64,000 bases of DNA from Shimia ponticola (GTDB taxonomy: Bacteria; Pseudomonadota; Alphaproteobacteria; Rhodobacterales; Rhodobacteraceae): the NCBI RefSeq assembly GCF_007995215.1, contig NZ_VCDK01000005.1:248001-312000 (forward strand), in the 5' to 3' direction. Numbering within the stretch: position 1 is the first letter of the stretch; every line of letters begins with the position of its first letter. A program made the translations under genes and the position numbers. Below, one piece after another: positions 1 through 8,531 of the stretch. The notes beneath the pieces are model-generated. The model searched no databases. It saw nothing but the letters and a program-made list of their open reading frames with translations, and was not told the DNA's origin.

Positions 1-2106
1 AAGCGGCTCTTGGAGCATGAGCTGACCCTGATCGGAAAGCTGAAATACGAACCCTACTTTCTGACCGTTCGCGATGTCGTGGCCTATGCACGGGCGCAGG
101 GTATCCTGTGTCAGGGGCGCGGGTCTGCAGCGAATTCGGTCGTCTGCTATTGTCTGGGTGTGACCTCGGTCAGTCCCGAATTGGGCACCATGGTGTTCGA
201 GCGGTTCGTATCCGAAGCGCGGAATGAACCGCCGGATATCGATGTCGATTTCGAACATGAACGCCGCGAGGAGGTCATTCAGCACATTTACGAACGCTAT
301 GGTCGCCACCGCGCGGGCCTGTGCGCGACGGTGATCCACTACCGTGGCAAACGCGCTGTGCGCGAGGTCGGCCGCGCCATGGGGCTGAGTGACGACACAA
401 TCAGCGCGATGTCCTCGCAGCTCTGGGGGTTTTTCTCGGCCAACGGGCTGGAGGATCACCGCATGCGCGAGATTGGACTGGACCCCACCGACCGCCGCCT
501 CGTGCAGGCACTGGAGTTGATTTACGAGATCATCGGTTTCCCCCGCCACCTATCCCAGCATGTGGGCGGGTTCATCATCACCGAAGGGCGACTGGATGAG
601 CTGGTCCCGATTGAGAATGCGACGATGGAGGACCGCACCGTCATCTGTTGGGACAAGGATGACATCGACAGTCTGGGGATACTGAAGGTTGATGTTCTGG
701 CGCTTGGCATGCTGTCCTGCATCCGCAAGGCGTTTAACCTGATCGACGAACATCATGGGGAACGTCTGACACTGGCCACCATCTCCGAAGACGACACTGC
801 CACCTATGACATGCTCTGCAAGGCCGACAGCCTTGGCGTGTTTCAGGTTGAAAGCCGGGCGCAGATGAACTTCCTGCCGCGCATGAAACCGCGCCAGTTT
901 TACGATCTGGTCATTCAGGTCGCCATCATCCGTCCCGGGCCCATTCAGGGTGACATGGTGCATCCGTTCATCCGCCGCCGAAACGGAGAGGAAGAGGTCA
1001 GCTTCCCCTCAGACGCTCTTGGCGATGTACTGGGCAAGACGCTGGGTGTGCCGCTGTTTCAGGAACAGGCGATGCAAATAGCCATCGTGGGGGCGGGGTT
1101 CACACCAGATGAATCCGACCGGCTGCGGCGGTCTCTGGCGACATTCAAGAAGCACGGCAATGTCAGCGAATTCCGGGACCGGTTTATGAAGGGCATGGCC
1201 GCCAATGGCTATGATGAAGCCTTCTCGGAGCGGTGCTTTTCCCAGATCGAAGGGTTCGGATCATATGGCTTTCCGGAAAGCCATGCGGCGTCCTTCGCGC
1301 TGTTGGTCTATGTCTCTGCGTGGATGAAGTGCCACCATCCCGGCATCTTTGCCTGCGCGCTGCTCAATGCGCAGCCCATGGGGTTCTACGCGCCCGCCCA
1401 GATCGTGCGCGATGCGCGGGAACACGGGGTCACCGTCCTGCCGATCTGCATCAACAACAGCGCGTGGGACAACCTGATGGAGCGTCAGGCAGATGGAACG
1501 CTGGCGCTGCGGCTTGGCTTCCGGCAACTGAAATCCATGACCGAAAGCGACGCGGACCGGATCGAGCTCTGCCGGGGCAATGGCTATAGCGACATCCATG
1601 ATGTCTGGCGCAAAGCCGCGATCCCTGCGGCGTCGATCCAGCTTTTGGCCGAGGCAGATGCCTTTGCCAGTCTGGGCCTGTCCCGCCGCGCCGCGATCTG
1701 GGAGGCGAAGGCTCTGGTGGGCACGTCGCCCATGCCTCTGTTCTCGGGGGATCTGGAGGATGAGATCGTAGGCGAACCGCAGGTCCATTTGCCGAAGATG
1801 ACCGAAGGCGAAGAGGTCGTGGAGGATTACGTCGCAATGCGCATGACCCTGCGCAAACACCCGGTAGAATTGTTGCGACACCGGTTGACCAAGGGACTGG
1901 GCAAAAGACCGGAACTTACGCTTGTGGGCAGCCACCGTGACGCACGCGCAGCATTGCAACCGGGGCGGACGGATATGTGGGACCGGCGCAACGGGCACGG
2001 TCCGGGGTATGAAGGGCCACAGACACAACCCTTGCGCAAAATCGCCGAGAACAGGGTCGGCATGGTTCATCCCCGCGACCAGGGACTGCGCATTGCAAAT
2101 CGCTAA
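1..2106 (+). CDS. dnaE2: Error-prone DNA polymerase III alpha subunit DnaE2 (5'-truncated by window)
   Basis: This is the C-terminal two thirds of a C-family replicative-type polymerase of the error-prone DnaE2 class, which acts in SOS translesion synthesis, usually with ImuA and ImuB. The frame is already open at base 1, so the true start lies upstream. The palm motif PPDIDVDF (about bases 230-255) carries catalytic aspartates. The typical GFGSYGFPESHAASFALLVY segment follows near 1255-1315, then the helix-hairpin-helix region. After HPVELLRHRL (about base 1860) family members normally continue with an OB-fold of about 100 residues. Here only about 70 Arg/His/Gly-rich residues follow and no OB-fold is recognisable. 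The 3' end may therefore be frameshifted or eroded. The family call is firm; whether the protein is functional is uncertain. Confidence 0.88.
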   Translation, partial: KRLLEHELTLIGKLKYEPYFLTVRDVVAYARAQGILCQGRGSAANSVVCYCLGVTSVSPELGTMVFERFVSEARNEPPDIDVDFEHERREEVIQHIYERYGRHRAGLCATVIHYRGKRAVREVGRAMGLSDDTISAMSSQLWGFFSANGLEDHRMREIGLDPTDRRLVQALELIYEIIGFPRHLSQHVGGFIITEGRLDELVPIENATMEDRTVICWDKDDIDSLGILKVDVLALGMLSCIRKAFNLIDEHHGERLTLATISEDDTATYDMLCKADSLGVFQVESRAQMNFLPRMKPRQFYDLVIQVAIIRPGPIQGDMVHPFIRRRNGEEEVSFPSDALGDVLGKTLGVPLFQEQAMQIAIVGAGFTPDESDRLRRSLATFKKHGNVSEFRDRFMKGMAANGYDEAFSERCFSQIEGFGSYGFPESHAASFALLVYVSAWMKCHHPGIFACALLNAQPMGFYAPAQIVRDAREHGVTVLPICINNSAWDNLMERQADGTLALRLGFRQLKSMTESDADRIELCRGNGYSDIHDVWRKAAIPAASIQLLAEADAFASLGLSRRAAIWEAKALVGTSPMPLFSGDLEDEIVGEPQVHLPKMTEGEEVVEDYVAMRMTLRKHPVELLRHRLTKGLGKRPELTLVGSHRDARAALQPGRTDMWDRRNGHGPGYEGPQTQPLRKIAENRVGMVHPRDQGLRIANR

Positions 2107-2185
2107 ATAGGGCGACCCCGCCCGCCTCCCTCTTCGCCAGCTTTGCTGGCTATGACCAAAGCGAGGCCGCTTCGCGGTAATCCAA

Positions 2186-2219
2186 GCCTGCGGCGCGAGT
2201 ATTTGGAAAACATAGAAGG
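2186..2219 (-). repeat. 34-bp dispersed intergenic repeat, copy 1
   Basis: The segment begins GCCTGCGGCGCGAGTATTT and ends in CATAGAAGG. It matches the reverse complement of 25725-25758 at 32 of 34 positions. A shorter copy in opposite orientation lies at 2373-2395. It sits in the 317-base gap after dnaE2, which otherwise holds no convincing gene. Confidence 0.7.
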
Positions 2220-2355
2220 ATTAAGCGCTGGCACTGATGACATACGTCACCCGGTGCGGTGCCAGAAACTGGATCGCGCACCTCTTTCCTTCTACGTTTA
2301 CAGCCATCGGCACTCCTGCCTGTACTGCCTGACCAGAGTGGCGGGACAAAGTTAA

Positions 2356-2395
2356 CAGGGCGTTACCCTGGCCCTTCTATGTTTCAAAAATACTC
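2356..2395 (+). repeat. Small hairpin plus repeat copy 2 (opposite orientation)
   Basis: A 5-bp stem (CAGGG 2356-2360, CCCTG 2366-2370) is followed by a 23-bp copy of the repeat at 2373-2395 (CCTTCTATGTTTC then AATACTC). The hairpin-then-repeat order is the same as after serA at 25703-25758. This suggests a terminator-associated element. Copies 1 and 2 face each other as imperfect inverted repeats. Confidence 0.5.
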
Positions 2396-2423
2396 AATCG
2401 GCCCCGTGACATCCCGCGCAGGG

Positions 2424-3662
2424 TCAGAGCCCTCTACGCAAGCGTTGCAGGAGCGCAAGTGACGCGTAGCCATCCACCTTAAGCCCACGTGCAGATTGGT
2501 AGGCACGGATGGCGTTTGTCGTGTTCGGACCGATCAGACCGTCGCTGCCTTGAGTGGAAAATCCAGCGCGGGTGAGCCGGCGTTGCATTTCCGTGCGCTC
2601 TGCACGGTTGAGCGCGCGATCTCCGATAGGCCATCGGCCTTGGATGGCGCGTTTCCCCTTCAGCCGGTCAGACAAGTGGCCCACGCCCATCACATAGGCA
2701 TCCGCCGCGTTGTAGCGCGACAGTGTGATGAAGTTGTCAAAGATCAAGAACCCCGGTCCATTCGCACCGGCAGGCAACAGCAAGGAGGCGGGACCGTAAT
2801 CCGGTACCGCCTGCCCATTCAACCCACGCACACCGCGCGCGGCCCATTGGGCAGGTGTCAGTCTGCGCGACTTGCCGGCAAGCGAGGTGTCGGTGCCCGG
2901 TGCCAAAGTGACCTCGACGCCCCATGGCACGTCTTTGTTCCATCCAAACCGCGCCAGATAAGCCGCCGTCGAAGCGAGTGCATCGACCGGGTTGTCATCC
3001 CAGATGTCGCGGCGGCCGTCGCCGTCAAAGTCCACGGCATATGCCTGAAACGAGGTTGGAATGAATTGAGTGTGCCCCATGGCCCCGGCCCAGGAGCCTT
3101 GCATGGCGGCGGGCGTGATGTCACCGCGTTGCAGAATTTTCAGGGCTTCGACCAACTGCGCTTCGAAAAATGCGCCGCGGCGACCGTCAAAAGCCAGTGT
3201 CGAGAGCGCGTCGATAACAGGGATATCACCACGGGTCTCTCCGTAGCGAGTTTCGACCCCCCAGACGGCCACGACGACCTCTTTTTCGACCCCGTAGCGG
3301 GCTTCGATCTGATCCAGAACGCGCGCGTGTTTGCGCAGGGCGGCTTTGCCTTTGGCAATGCGTTCAGGTGATCCGGTCAGTGCAAGGTAATCCCAGATCG
3401 GCAAAGCGAATTCGGCCTGATTGCGGTCTTTCTGCACGACGTCAGGCCGATAGCGGACATTTGCAAAGGCCCGTGTCAGCGTCCGCTCAGAAACGCCTTT
3501 GGCCCCCGCGCGTGGCTTGAATGCGGCGACCCAGCGGTCAAAGGCAGCTTGAGTGGCAGCCGACACGCGCATCTCAGATGGCCTCGGTTGCGACGGTGTG
3601 CTGACACCCGGACCGCAGGCGAGCAATCCAAGACACATCACCAAACCAAACACCAACCGCAT
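2424..3662 (-). CDS. Lytic murein transglycosylase, MltB/SLT_2 type, lipoprotein with peptidoglycan-binding domain
   Basis: A 412-residue periplasmic lipoprotein that cleaves the MurNAc-GlcNAc bond of peptidoglycan to leave 1,6-anhydro ends. The N-terminus is a short signal with lipobox LLAC (Cys16). The catalytic domain (about 40-330) has GVETRYGE with the family's catalytic Glu, and the GHTQFIPTSF and DFDGDGRRDIWD segments typical of MltB-type enzymes. The last 60 residues (LIGPNTTNAIRAYQSARGL) are a PG_binding_1 domain. The start ATG at 3662 puts the lipobox at the expected distance. It follows rnr on the same strand with an 84-base gap. Confident family assignment; which Mlt paralogue it is remains open. 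Confidence 0.93.
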   Translation of the reverse strand: MRLVFGLVMCLGLLACGPGVSTPSQPRPSEMRVSAATQAAFDRWVAAFKPRAGAKGVSERTLTRAFANVRYRPDVVQKDRNQAEFALPIWDYLALTGSPERIAKGKAALRKHARVLDQIEARYGVEKEVVVAVWGVETRYGETRGDIPVIDALSTLAFDGRRGAFFEAQLVEALKILQRGDITPAAMQGSWAGAMGHTQFIPTSFQAYAVDFDGDGRRDIWDDNPVDALASTAAYLARFGWNKDVPWGVEVTLAPGTDTSLAGKSRRLTPAQWAARGVRGLNGQAVPDYGPASLLLPAGANGPGFLIFDNFITLSRYNAADAYVMGVGHLSDRLKGKRAIQGRWPIGDRALNRAERTEMQRRLTRAGFSTQGSDGLIGPNTTNAIRAYQSARGLKVDGYASLALLQRLRRGL

Positions 3663-3746
3663 AACACACCCTCCTACTCGGTATGGTAAGCGAAGCGAGG
3701 GTGGTGTCAGCGGAGAAATTCATGACCTTGCAAACTTCCGCCCAGC

Positions 3747-5999
3747 CTAGCGTCGGCGGCGCTGGACCTTGCGAACCTTTTTGCCTTTGGCCTTGGCGCG
3801 GCCCAATTTGCGCTTGGGCGGCTTGCCGCGACGGCGGTCTGGTCCCTTGCTCGGCATCGCGCCGTCGATTTCGATCAATTCGAACAACAGGCCGCCGGTG
3901 ACAGGCACGGCTTCGGCTATGCGGACGGTCACGATCTGGCCGAGCACAATTTCACGGCCCGTATCAGCACCGCGCAGGGATGTCGTGTCAGGGTCATAAT
4001 GGAAATACTCATTACCCAATTCGCGCATGGGAACGAGGCCATCTGCACCTGTTTCGTCGAGCTTCACGAAGACCCCAAAGCGCGCGATGCCTGAGATGCG
4101 GCCAGTCATTTCACTGCCGACACGTTCCGACAGGTAGGCGGCAAGGTAGCGATCCGTTGTATCACGTTCCGCGAGCATTGAGCGGCGTTCCGTGTCGCTG
4201 ATATGGGCGGCGGTGGCCTCGAGCCGTTCAACGTCGTCCGGGCCAAGTCCATCATCGCCCCAACCGTGCGCCAAAATCAGCGACCGGTGCACGATCAGGT
4301 CGGAATAGCGCCGGATCGGGGATGTGAAATGCGCATAATTTGCCAGGGCGAGGCCGAAATGCCCGAAGTTTTCGGGGCTGTAATATGCCTGCGTCATGGA
4401 CCGAAGTGTCGTCAGGTTTATCATCTCGGCATGGTCTGTTCCTGCCGCGGCATTCAGCAGAGTGTTCAGGTGACGGGTTTGCAGGACCTGTCCTTTGGCC
4501 AGTGTTAAACCGATGGACCCCGCCGTTTCGCGCAGGGCTTCCAGTTTCTCGGGGCTGGGTTCCTCATGAACCCGGAACAGCAAAGGTGAGCGTTTCGCGA
4601 TCAGCGTTTCAGCCGCGCAGACATTGGCCAGAACCATGAACTCTTCGATCAGCTTGTGCGCGTCGAAGCGGTCCCGGAAGTTGACCGACGTGACCCGGCC
4701 ATCATCTGCCAGCTCGATGCGGCGTTCCGGTAGGTCGAGGTCCAGCGGTTGACGCGCCTCCCGCGCGGTTTTTAGCGCCGCATAGGCCGCAAAGAGCGGT
4801 TTGAGAACATCATCGACCAAGGGCGCAGCGCGTTCGGTTGGGTCGCCGTCAACCGCGGCCTGCGCCTCTTCATAGGACAGGGACGCAGGCGAACGCATGA
4901 GCCCGCGCTTGAACTCATGGCGAAGTTTCTGGCCATGCGTGTCGATTGTGATTTTCACAGCAAGGCAGGGGCGCGTGACACCTTCGTGCAGGGAACAGAG
5001 ATCCCCTGACAGACGGTCAGGCAACATCGGCACAACACGGTCAGGGAAATACGTCGAGTTCCCTCGTTTTCGGGCCTCGCGATCCAGCGCAGAACCGGGG
5101 CGAACGTAGTGGGCGACATCGGCGATGGCGACCCACAGGTGGAAGCCGCCGGGGTTCTTGACGTCCTCATCCGGGATGGCGCAACAGGCGTCATCGTGGT
5201 CGCGGGCATCTGCCGGGTCAATGGTGATCAACGGCAGGTCGGTCAGGTCTGTGCGCTTGGCTTTGGGTGCAGGTTTTGCGGCGTCAGCTTGGGCGATGAC
5301 ATCGTCTGGGAAGTCATCGGGGATGCCATGTTGGTGGATGGCAATCAGGGATACGGCCTTGGGCGCGCTTGGGTCCCCCAGCCGTGCCACGATACGTGCC
5401 TTGGGCAGCCCCATGCGCGCCTTCGGACCAGATTGCTCGGCCTCGATCAGTTCGCCGTCTTTGGCTCCGTGGGTTGCCCCTGCGGGAACCATCCATTCAA
5501 GGTTGGACTTTTTGTCGATGGGTACCACGCGTCCGCCCTCGGCACCTTTGCGAAAGACGCCAAGGATTCGGCGTGGATTTGTGCCGATGCGACGGATCAA
5601 GCGACCTTCGTAATGGTGCTCTTCGCCTTTGACCTCCTGCAGGCGCGCAAGGATCCGGTCGCCTTCACCCAATGCAGGATCAGAGGCACGCGGGATCAAC
5701 AGGACGCGTGGCTCTGGACCGTCGCCTTCCCACTCCATCGGGCGGGCCATGAGGTCACCATCCGAAGTCGGCGCAGTCACCTGCAGAACCGAAACCGGCG
5801 GTAAGCGGTCCGGGTCGCGATAAGTCTTTTTGCGCTTCTCAAGGTGACCTTCGGCCTCAAGCTCTTTCAGAAGGCGCTTTAGGTCAATTCGCGCCGCGCC
5901 CTTGATGCCAAAGGCCTTTGCGATGTCCCGTTTCGAGGCGCGGGTGGGGTTTTCTGAAATCCACTCAAGGACCTCGTCACGGGAAGGGAGCTTTGCCAT
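3747..5999 (-). CDS. rnr: Ribonuclease R
   Basis: A 750-residue 3'-5' exoribonuclease that degrades structured RNA. Order of domains: N-terminal winged helix (about 1-70), cold-shock OB domains, RNB catalytic domain with the metal-binding DARDHDDA motif near residue 265, S1 domain (ERVGSEMTGRISGIARFGVF onward) and a Lys/Arg-rich basic tail ending in VRKVQRRRR. Such a tail is characteristic of RNase R rather than RNase II. ATG at 5999 is chosen; an in-frame TTG two codons upstream is less likely. No strong Shine-Dalgarno is visible. It is somewhat shorter than E. coli RNase R, as is usual in this lineage. Confidence 0.95.
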   Translation of the reverse strand: MAKLPSRDEVLEWISENPTRASKRDIAKAFGIKGAARIDLKRLLKELEAEGHLEKRKKTYRDPDRLPPVSVLQVTAPTSDGDLMARPMEWEGDGPEPRVLLIPRASDPALGEGDRILARLQEVKGEEHHYEGRLIRRIGTNPRRILGVFRKGAEGGRVVPIDKKSNLEWMVPAGATHGAKDGELIEAEQSGPKARMGLPKARIVARLGDPSAPKAVSLIAIHQHGIPDDFPDDVIAQADAAKPAPKAKRTDLTDLPLITIDPADARDHDDACCAIPDEDVKNPGGFHLWVAIADVAHYVRPGSALDREARKRGNSTYFPDRVVPMLPDRLSGDLCSLHEGVTRPCLAVKITIDTHGQKLRHEFKRGLMRSPASLSYEEAQAAVDGDPTERAAPLVDDVLKPLFAAYAALKTAREARQPLDLDLPERRIELADDGRVTSVNFRDRFDAHKLIEEFMVLANVCAAETLIAKRSPLLFRVHEEPSPEKLEALRETAGSIGLTLAKGQVLQTRHLNTLLNAAAGTDHAEMINLTTLRSMTQAYYSPENFGHFGLALANYAHFTSPIRRYSDLIVHRSLILAHGWGDDGLGPDDVERLEATAAHISDTERRSMLAERDTTDRYLAAYLSERVGSEMTGRISGIARFGVFVKLDETGADGLVPMRELGNEYFHYDPDTTSLRGADTGREIVLGQIVTVRIAEAVPVTGGLLFELIEIDGAMPSKGPDRRRGKPPKRKLGRAKAKGKKVRKVQRRRR

Positions 6000-6123
6000 G
6001 GGCAACGGCTAGCATAGGGTGCGAGGCGCAGGAAGTGGCAGCGCGCAGTTGGTGCGCGGGACCTCGGAGAATTGAGTGTGCCGCTTGCGAGCCGAGGCGC
6101 CGGATCAAGGCCGGGGCCTGTCT

Positions 6124-6702
6124 CTACTGCGGTAAATCCGTCACTTCATCCACGTCGCGCAATTCATCAACCAAAGCGATGCGCAGGCCCGGTAGGCTCA
6201 CGCGGGTATCTGCGAGCGCGTGTTCGGTGGACCAACGCACGCCATCAAACAGGGTAGCAGGCACGGCAGCCACCCGCTTCAAACCGATCAGCCAATAGCC
6301 CCCATCCGGCGCGGGGCCGAACACGGCATCCGACGAGCCAAGCGCACGAAAGGCGCGCGCAACTTCCTGTGGCCCGATGCCGGGAATGTCCGCCCCAACA
6401 ATGCACACCGGTCCCGGCGGCATCGAACGGAAGACACGCGCCATGCGGTCGCCAAGATCGCCAGCCCCCTGCGGCATACGCGGCAAATGTTCAGGCCAGA
6501 TGCGGCTCTCCATGCCTTCGCGATCAGGCGCTACCGCCAGAACAAGGTCCCAGCGTGGATCTTCTAGCCGACGGATCAGGCGACGGGTCTGATGGCGAAA
6601 CCACCATGCTGCGGCCGTCATCCCAATCGAACGCCCCAACCGGGTTTTGACACGGCCCGGATGCGGCTCTTTCAACATGACAACAAGGTAAGGACGTCTC
6701 AC
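6124..6702 (-). CDS. DUF2064 / TIGR04282-type glycosyltransferase-like protein
   Basis: A 192-residue nucleotide-sugar-transferase-like protein. The N-terminus MLKEPHPGRVKTRLG is the nucleotide-binding loop seen in DUF2064 proteins, and VGADIPGI and GPAPDGGYWLIGL are the other family blocks. Relatives are annotated as arsenosugar-biosynthesis-type glycosyltransferases. No arsenosugar partner is visible here, so the substrate is unknown. The start is GTG at 6702, overlapping the stop of the upstream GNAT gene as GTGA, so the two are translationally coupled. An internal ATG eight codons in is an alternative. Confidence 0.82.
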   Translation of the reverse strand: MRRPYLVVMLKEPHPGRVKTRLGRSIGMTAAAWWFRHQTRRLIRRLEDPRWDLVLAVAPDREGMESRIWPEHLPRMPQGAGDLGDRMARVFRSMPPGPVCIVGADIPGIGPQEVARAFRALGSSDAVFGPAPDGGYWLIGLKRVAAVPATLFDGVRWSTEHALADTRVSLPGLRIALVDELRDVDEVTDLPQ

Positions 6703-7118
6703 AGCCCAAGTTCCATCATGCGATGGTCGATGCCCGCGTCGTCAAAGACTTCGCCATAGGCGCGGTAGCCAAGCCGTTCGTAAAAGCCCAAGGCCGACAA
6801 TTGCGCGCCAAGTATCGCGCGCGTCGCGCCGGACATGCGCGCCATCTCGTGGCAGGCCTCGATCAAAGCCACGCCTGCACCGGAGCCGCGGGCATCCGGC
6901 AGCACGCAGACCCGACCGATCTTGGCAGTGGTGCCAAATGGCAGAACCCGTGCAGTGCCAATGGGCTCACCATCCAGATGCGCGATGACGTGCAGGGCCT
7001 CGCCATCTTTGCCGTCCCTCTCATCGGCCGCTGACACACCTTGCTCTTCGATAAAGACAATGCGGCGCAGGTCCTGACAGGTGGCGATGTCATCAGTTGG
7101 TGCGACGGTCAGATTCAC
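6699..7118 (-). CDS. GNAT-family N-acetyltransferase
   Basis: A 139-residue acetyl-CoA-dependent acyltransferase of the single-domain, ElaA/YjcF-like kind. The acetyl-CoA loop lies in [18 protein letters not shown] (about residues 72-90), preceded by the beta strand AKIGRVCV and followed by [15 protein letters not shown], the usual C-terminal GNAT block. GTG at 7118 overlaps the dapE stop (GTGA), and its own stop overlaps the next gene the same way. The position directly behind dapE suggests co-expression but does not reveal the substrate. Confidence 0.85.
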   Translation of the reverse strand: MNLTVAPTDDIATCQDLRRIVFIEEQGVSAADERDGKDGEALHVIAHLDGEPIGTARVLPFGTTAKIGRVCVLPDARGSGAGVALIEACHEMARMSGATRAILGAQLSALGFYERLGYRAYGEVFDDAGIDHRMMELGL

Positions 7119-8278
7119 GAAAAATAGTCCTGAAGGATGCGGGTATAGATCGACTTCAATTGATGGATCTGGGCGACTTCGACCCGTTCATCGACCTGAT
7201 GCATGGTCTTCCCGACGAGGCCGAATTCAACCACCGGACAGTGATCTTTGACAAAGCGCGCGTCCGAGGTTCCGCCACTGGTCGACAGTTCCGGGACCTG
7301 ATTGGTTTCCGTCTGGACCGCCCGCGCGACCATGTCGGAAAAATCCCCCGGTGGTGTCAGAAAGCTTTCGCCAGATACCTTCACCTGCATGTCGATCGAC
7401 ACGCCGTATTCGGCGGCGGCTGAATCGACCAGACCTTGCATCCATTCGGTCAAGGACGCTCCGGAATGGGAATCGTTGAACCGGATATTTACCGTCGCGC
7501 GGCATTCGGCTGGGATGACATTCGTAGCCGGGTTGCCGGTGTCCACCGTCACAATCGCAAGCGTAGACGGATCGAAATGCTCGGTTCCCTCATCCAGCGT
7601 GTGCGACGCCATTTGGTCCATCAATCGGACCAAAGCAGGCAGCGGATTATTGGCGCGGTGCGGATAGGCCGAGTGCCCTTGAACGCCGGTCACCGTGAAG
7701 AACGCTGTCATGGACCCGCGCCGCCCGATCTTCATCATCTCGCCCATGTGATTTGGGCTTGTCGGTTCGCCGACAAGGCAAACGGACATCTGTTCGCTTT
7801 CAGCGTCCATCCAATCCAGAAGGGCTGTGGTGCCGTCATAGGCGTCGCCCTCTTCGTCGCCGGTAATGGTAAGGATCACAGAGCCGTCTGGCGGCGTCTG
7901 CGATACGAAATCAATCGCGGCGGCTGCGAAGGCGGCAACGCCCGATTTCATATCTGTAGAACCGCGTCCATAGAGGAAACCGTCGATCACTTCGGCACCA
8001 AATGGGTCAACGGTCCATGCAGCAGCATCGCCAATCGGCACGACATCCGTATGCCCGTTGAACCCGAAAGTTCGCGCATGACCCTTTTCGCCCCACCGCG
8101 CAAAGAGGTTGGAGACCCCGCCCCGATCCACCCGACGGCACAGGAACCCGGCAGCGCCCAGCATCTCTTGCAAGAGTTCAAGCGCGCCGCCTTCTTCGGG
8201 TGTCACGGATGGGCACCTCACAAGCGCAGCGGTCAGGGCTTCGGGGTCAACGGGTGAGCGAAAAGCAAGGTCTGTCAT
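7115..8278 (-). CDS. dapE: Succinyl-diaminopimelate desuccinylase
   Basis: A 388-residue M20-family zinc amidohydrolase that removes succinate from N-succinyl-L,L-diaminopimelate in lysine and peptidoglycan precursor synthesis. Metal and catalytic motifs are visible: FNGHTDVVP (His ligand), [10 protein letters not shown] (Asp), TGDEEGDA (catalytic Glu pair) and GEPTS. The reading frame stays open upstream, but ATG at 8278 ([15 protein letters not shown]) fits the family length of about 380. It is the first gene of a GTGA-linked trio. dapD, the step that adds succinate, lies at 12837-13664, so both succinylase-route enzymes are in the window but not in one operon. Confidence 0.95.
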   Translation of the reverse strand: MTDLAFRSPVDPEALTAALVRCPSVTPEEGGALELLQEMLGAAGFLCRRVDRGGVSNLFARWGEKGHARTFGFNGHTDVVPIGDAAAWTVDPFGAEVIDGFLYGRGSTDMKSGVAAFAAAAIDFVSQTPPDGSVILTITGDEEGDAYDGTTALLDWMDAESEQMSVCLVGEPTSPNHMGEMMKIGRRGSMTAFFTVTGVQGHSAYPHRANNPLPALVRLMDQMASHTLDEGTEHFDPSTLAIVTVDTGNPATNVIPAECRATVNIRFNDSHSGASLTEWMQGLVDSAAAEYGVSIDMQVKVSGESFLTPPGDFSDMVARAVQTETNQVPELSTSGGTSDARFVKDHCPVVEFGLVGKTMHQVDERVEVAQIHQLKSIYTRILQDYFS

Positions 8279-8531
8279 GCAAGTGTTTTCGGGCAAGGAT
8301 GCAACAGCCTCAAGCCCCTTACGCGCAACTCCCGCCAAAATTGCACAATGTTCTTTGCAACTGTGACGATATCTCGTACCTTGATCGTGATGGCGAAAAA
8401 TCGCCACGAAAATAAAAAATATGCCTGAGGCGGGCACGGATCGAGCAGGTCCACTAGTTTTTTCAGATGCGTAACGTGCGGGCTCCGCGCGTCATTTGTC
8501 TGTGTTTGCCTAAGGACGACACGAGGCAGAC

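Noticed and set aside
2186-2395. Complete transposable element between the facing repeats
   Set aside because: No transposase frame and no clear target-site duplication; the repeats also occur singly after a terminator, so an insertion sequence is not supported.
3667-3703. CACCCTC/GAGGGTG inverted repeat between the lytic transglycosylase and rnr
   Set aside because: The stem is only 7 bp with a 23-base loop and no T tract; too weak to call a terminator or operator.
8392-8407. TGGCGA/TCGCCA hairpin followed by an A-rich stretch between dapE and the Hint gene
   Set aside because: The T-rich side is on the wrong end for a terminator of either gene, and both flanking genes start here rather than end.
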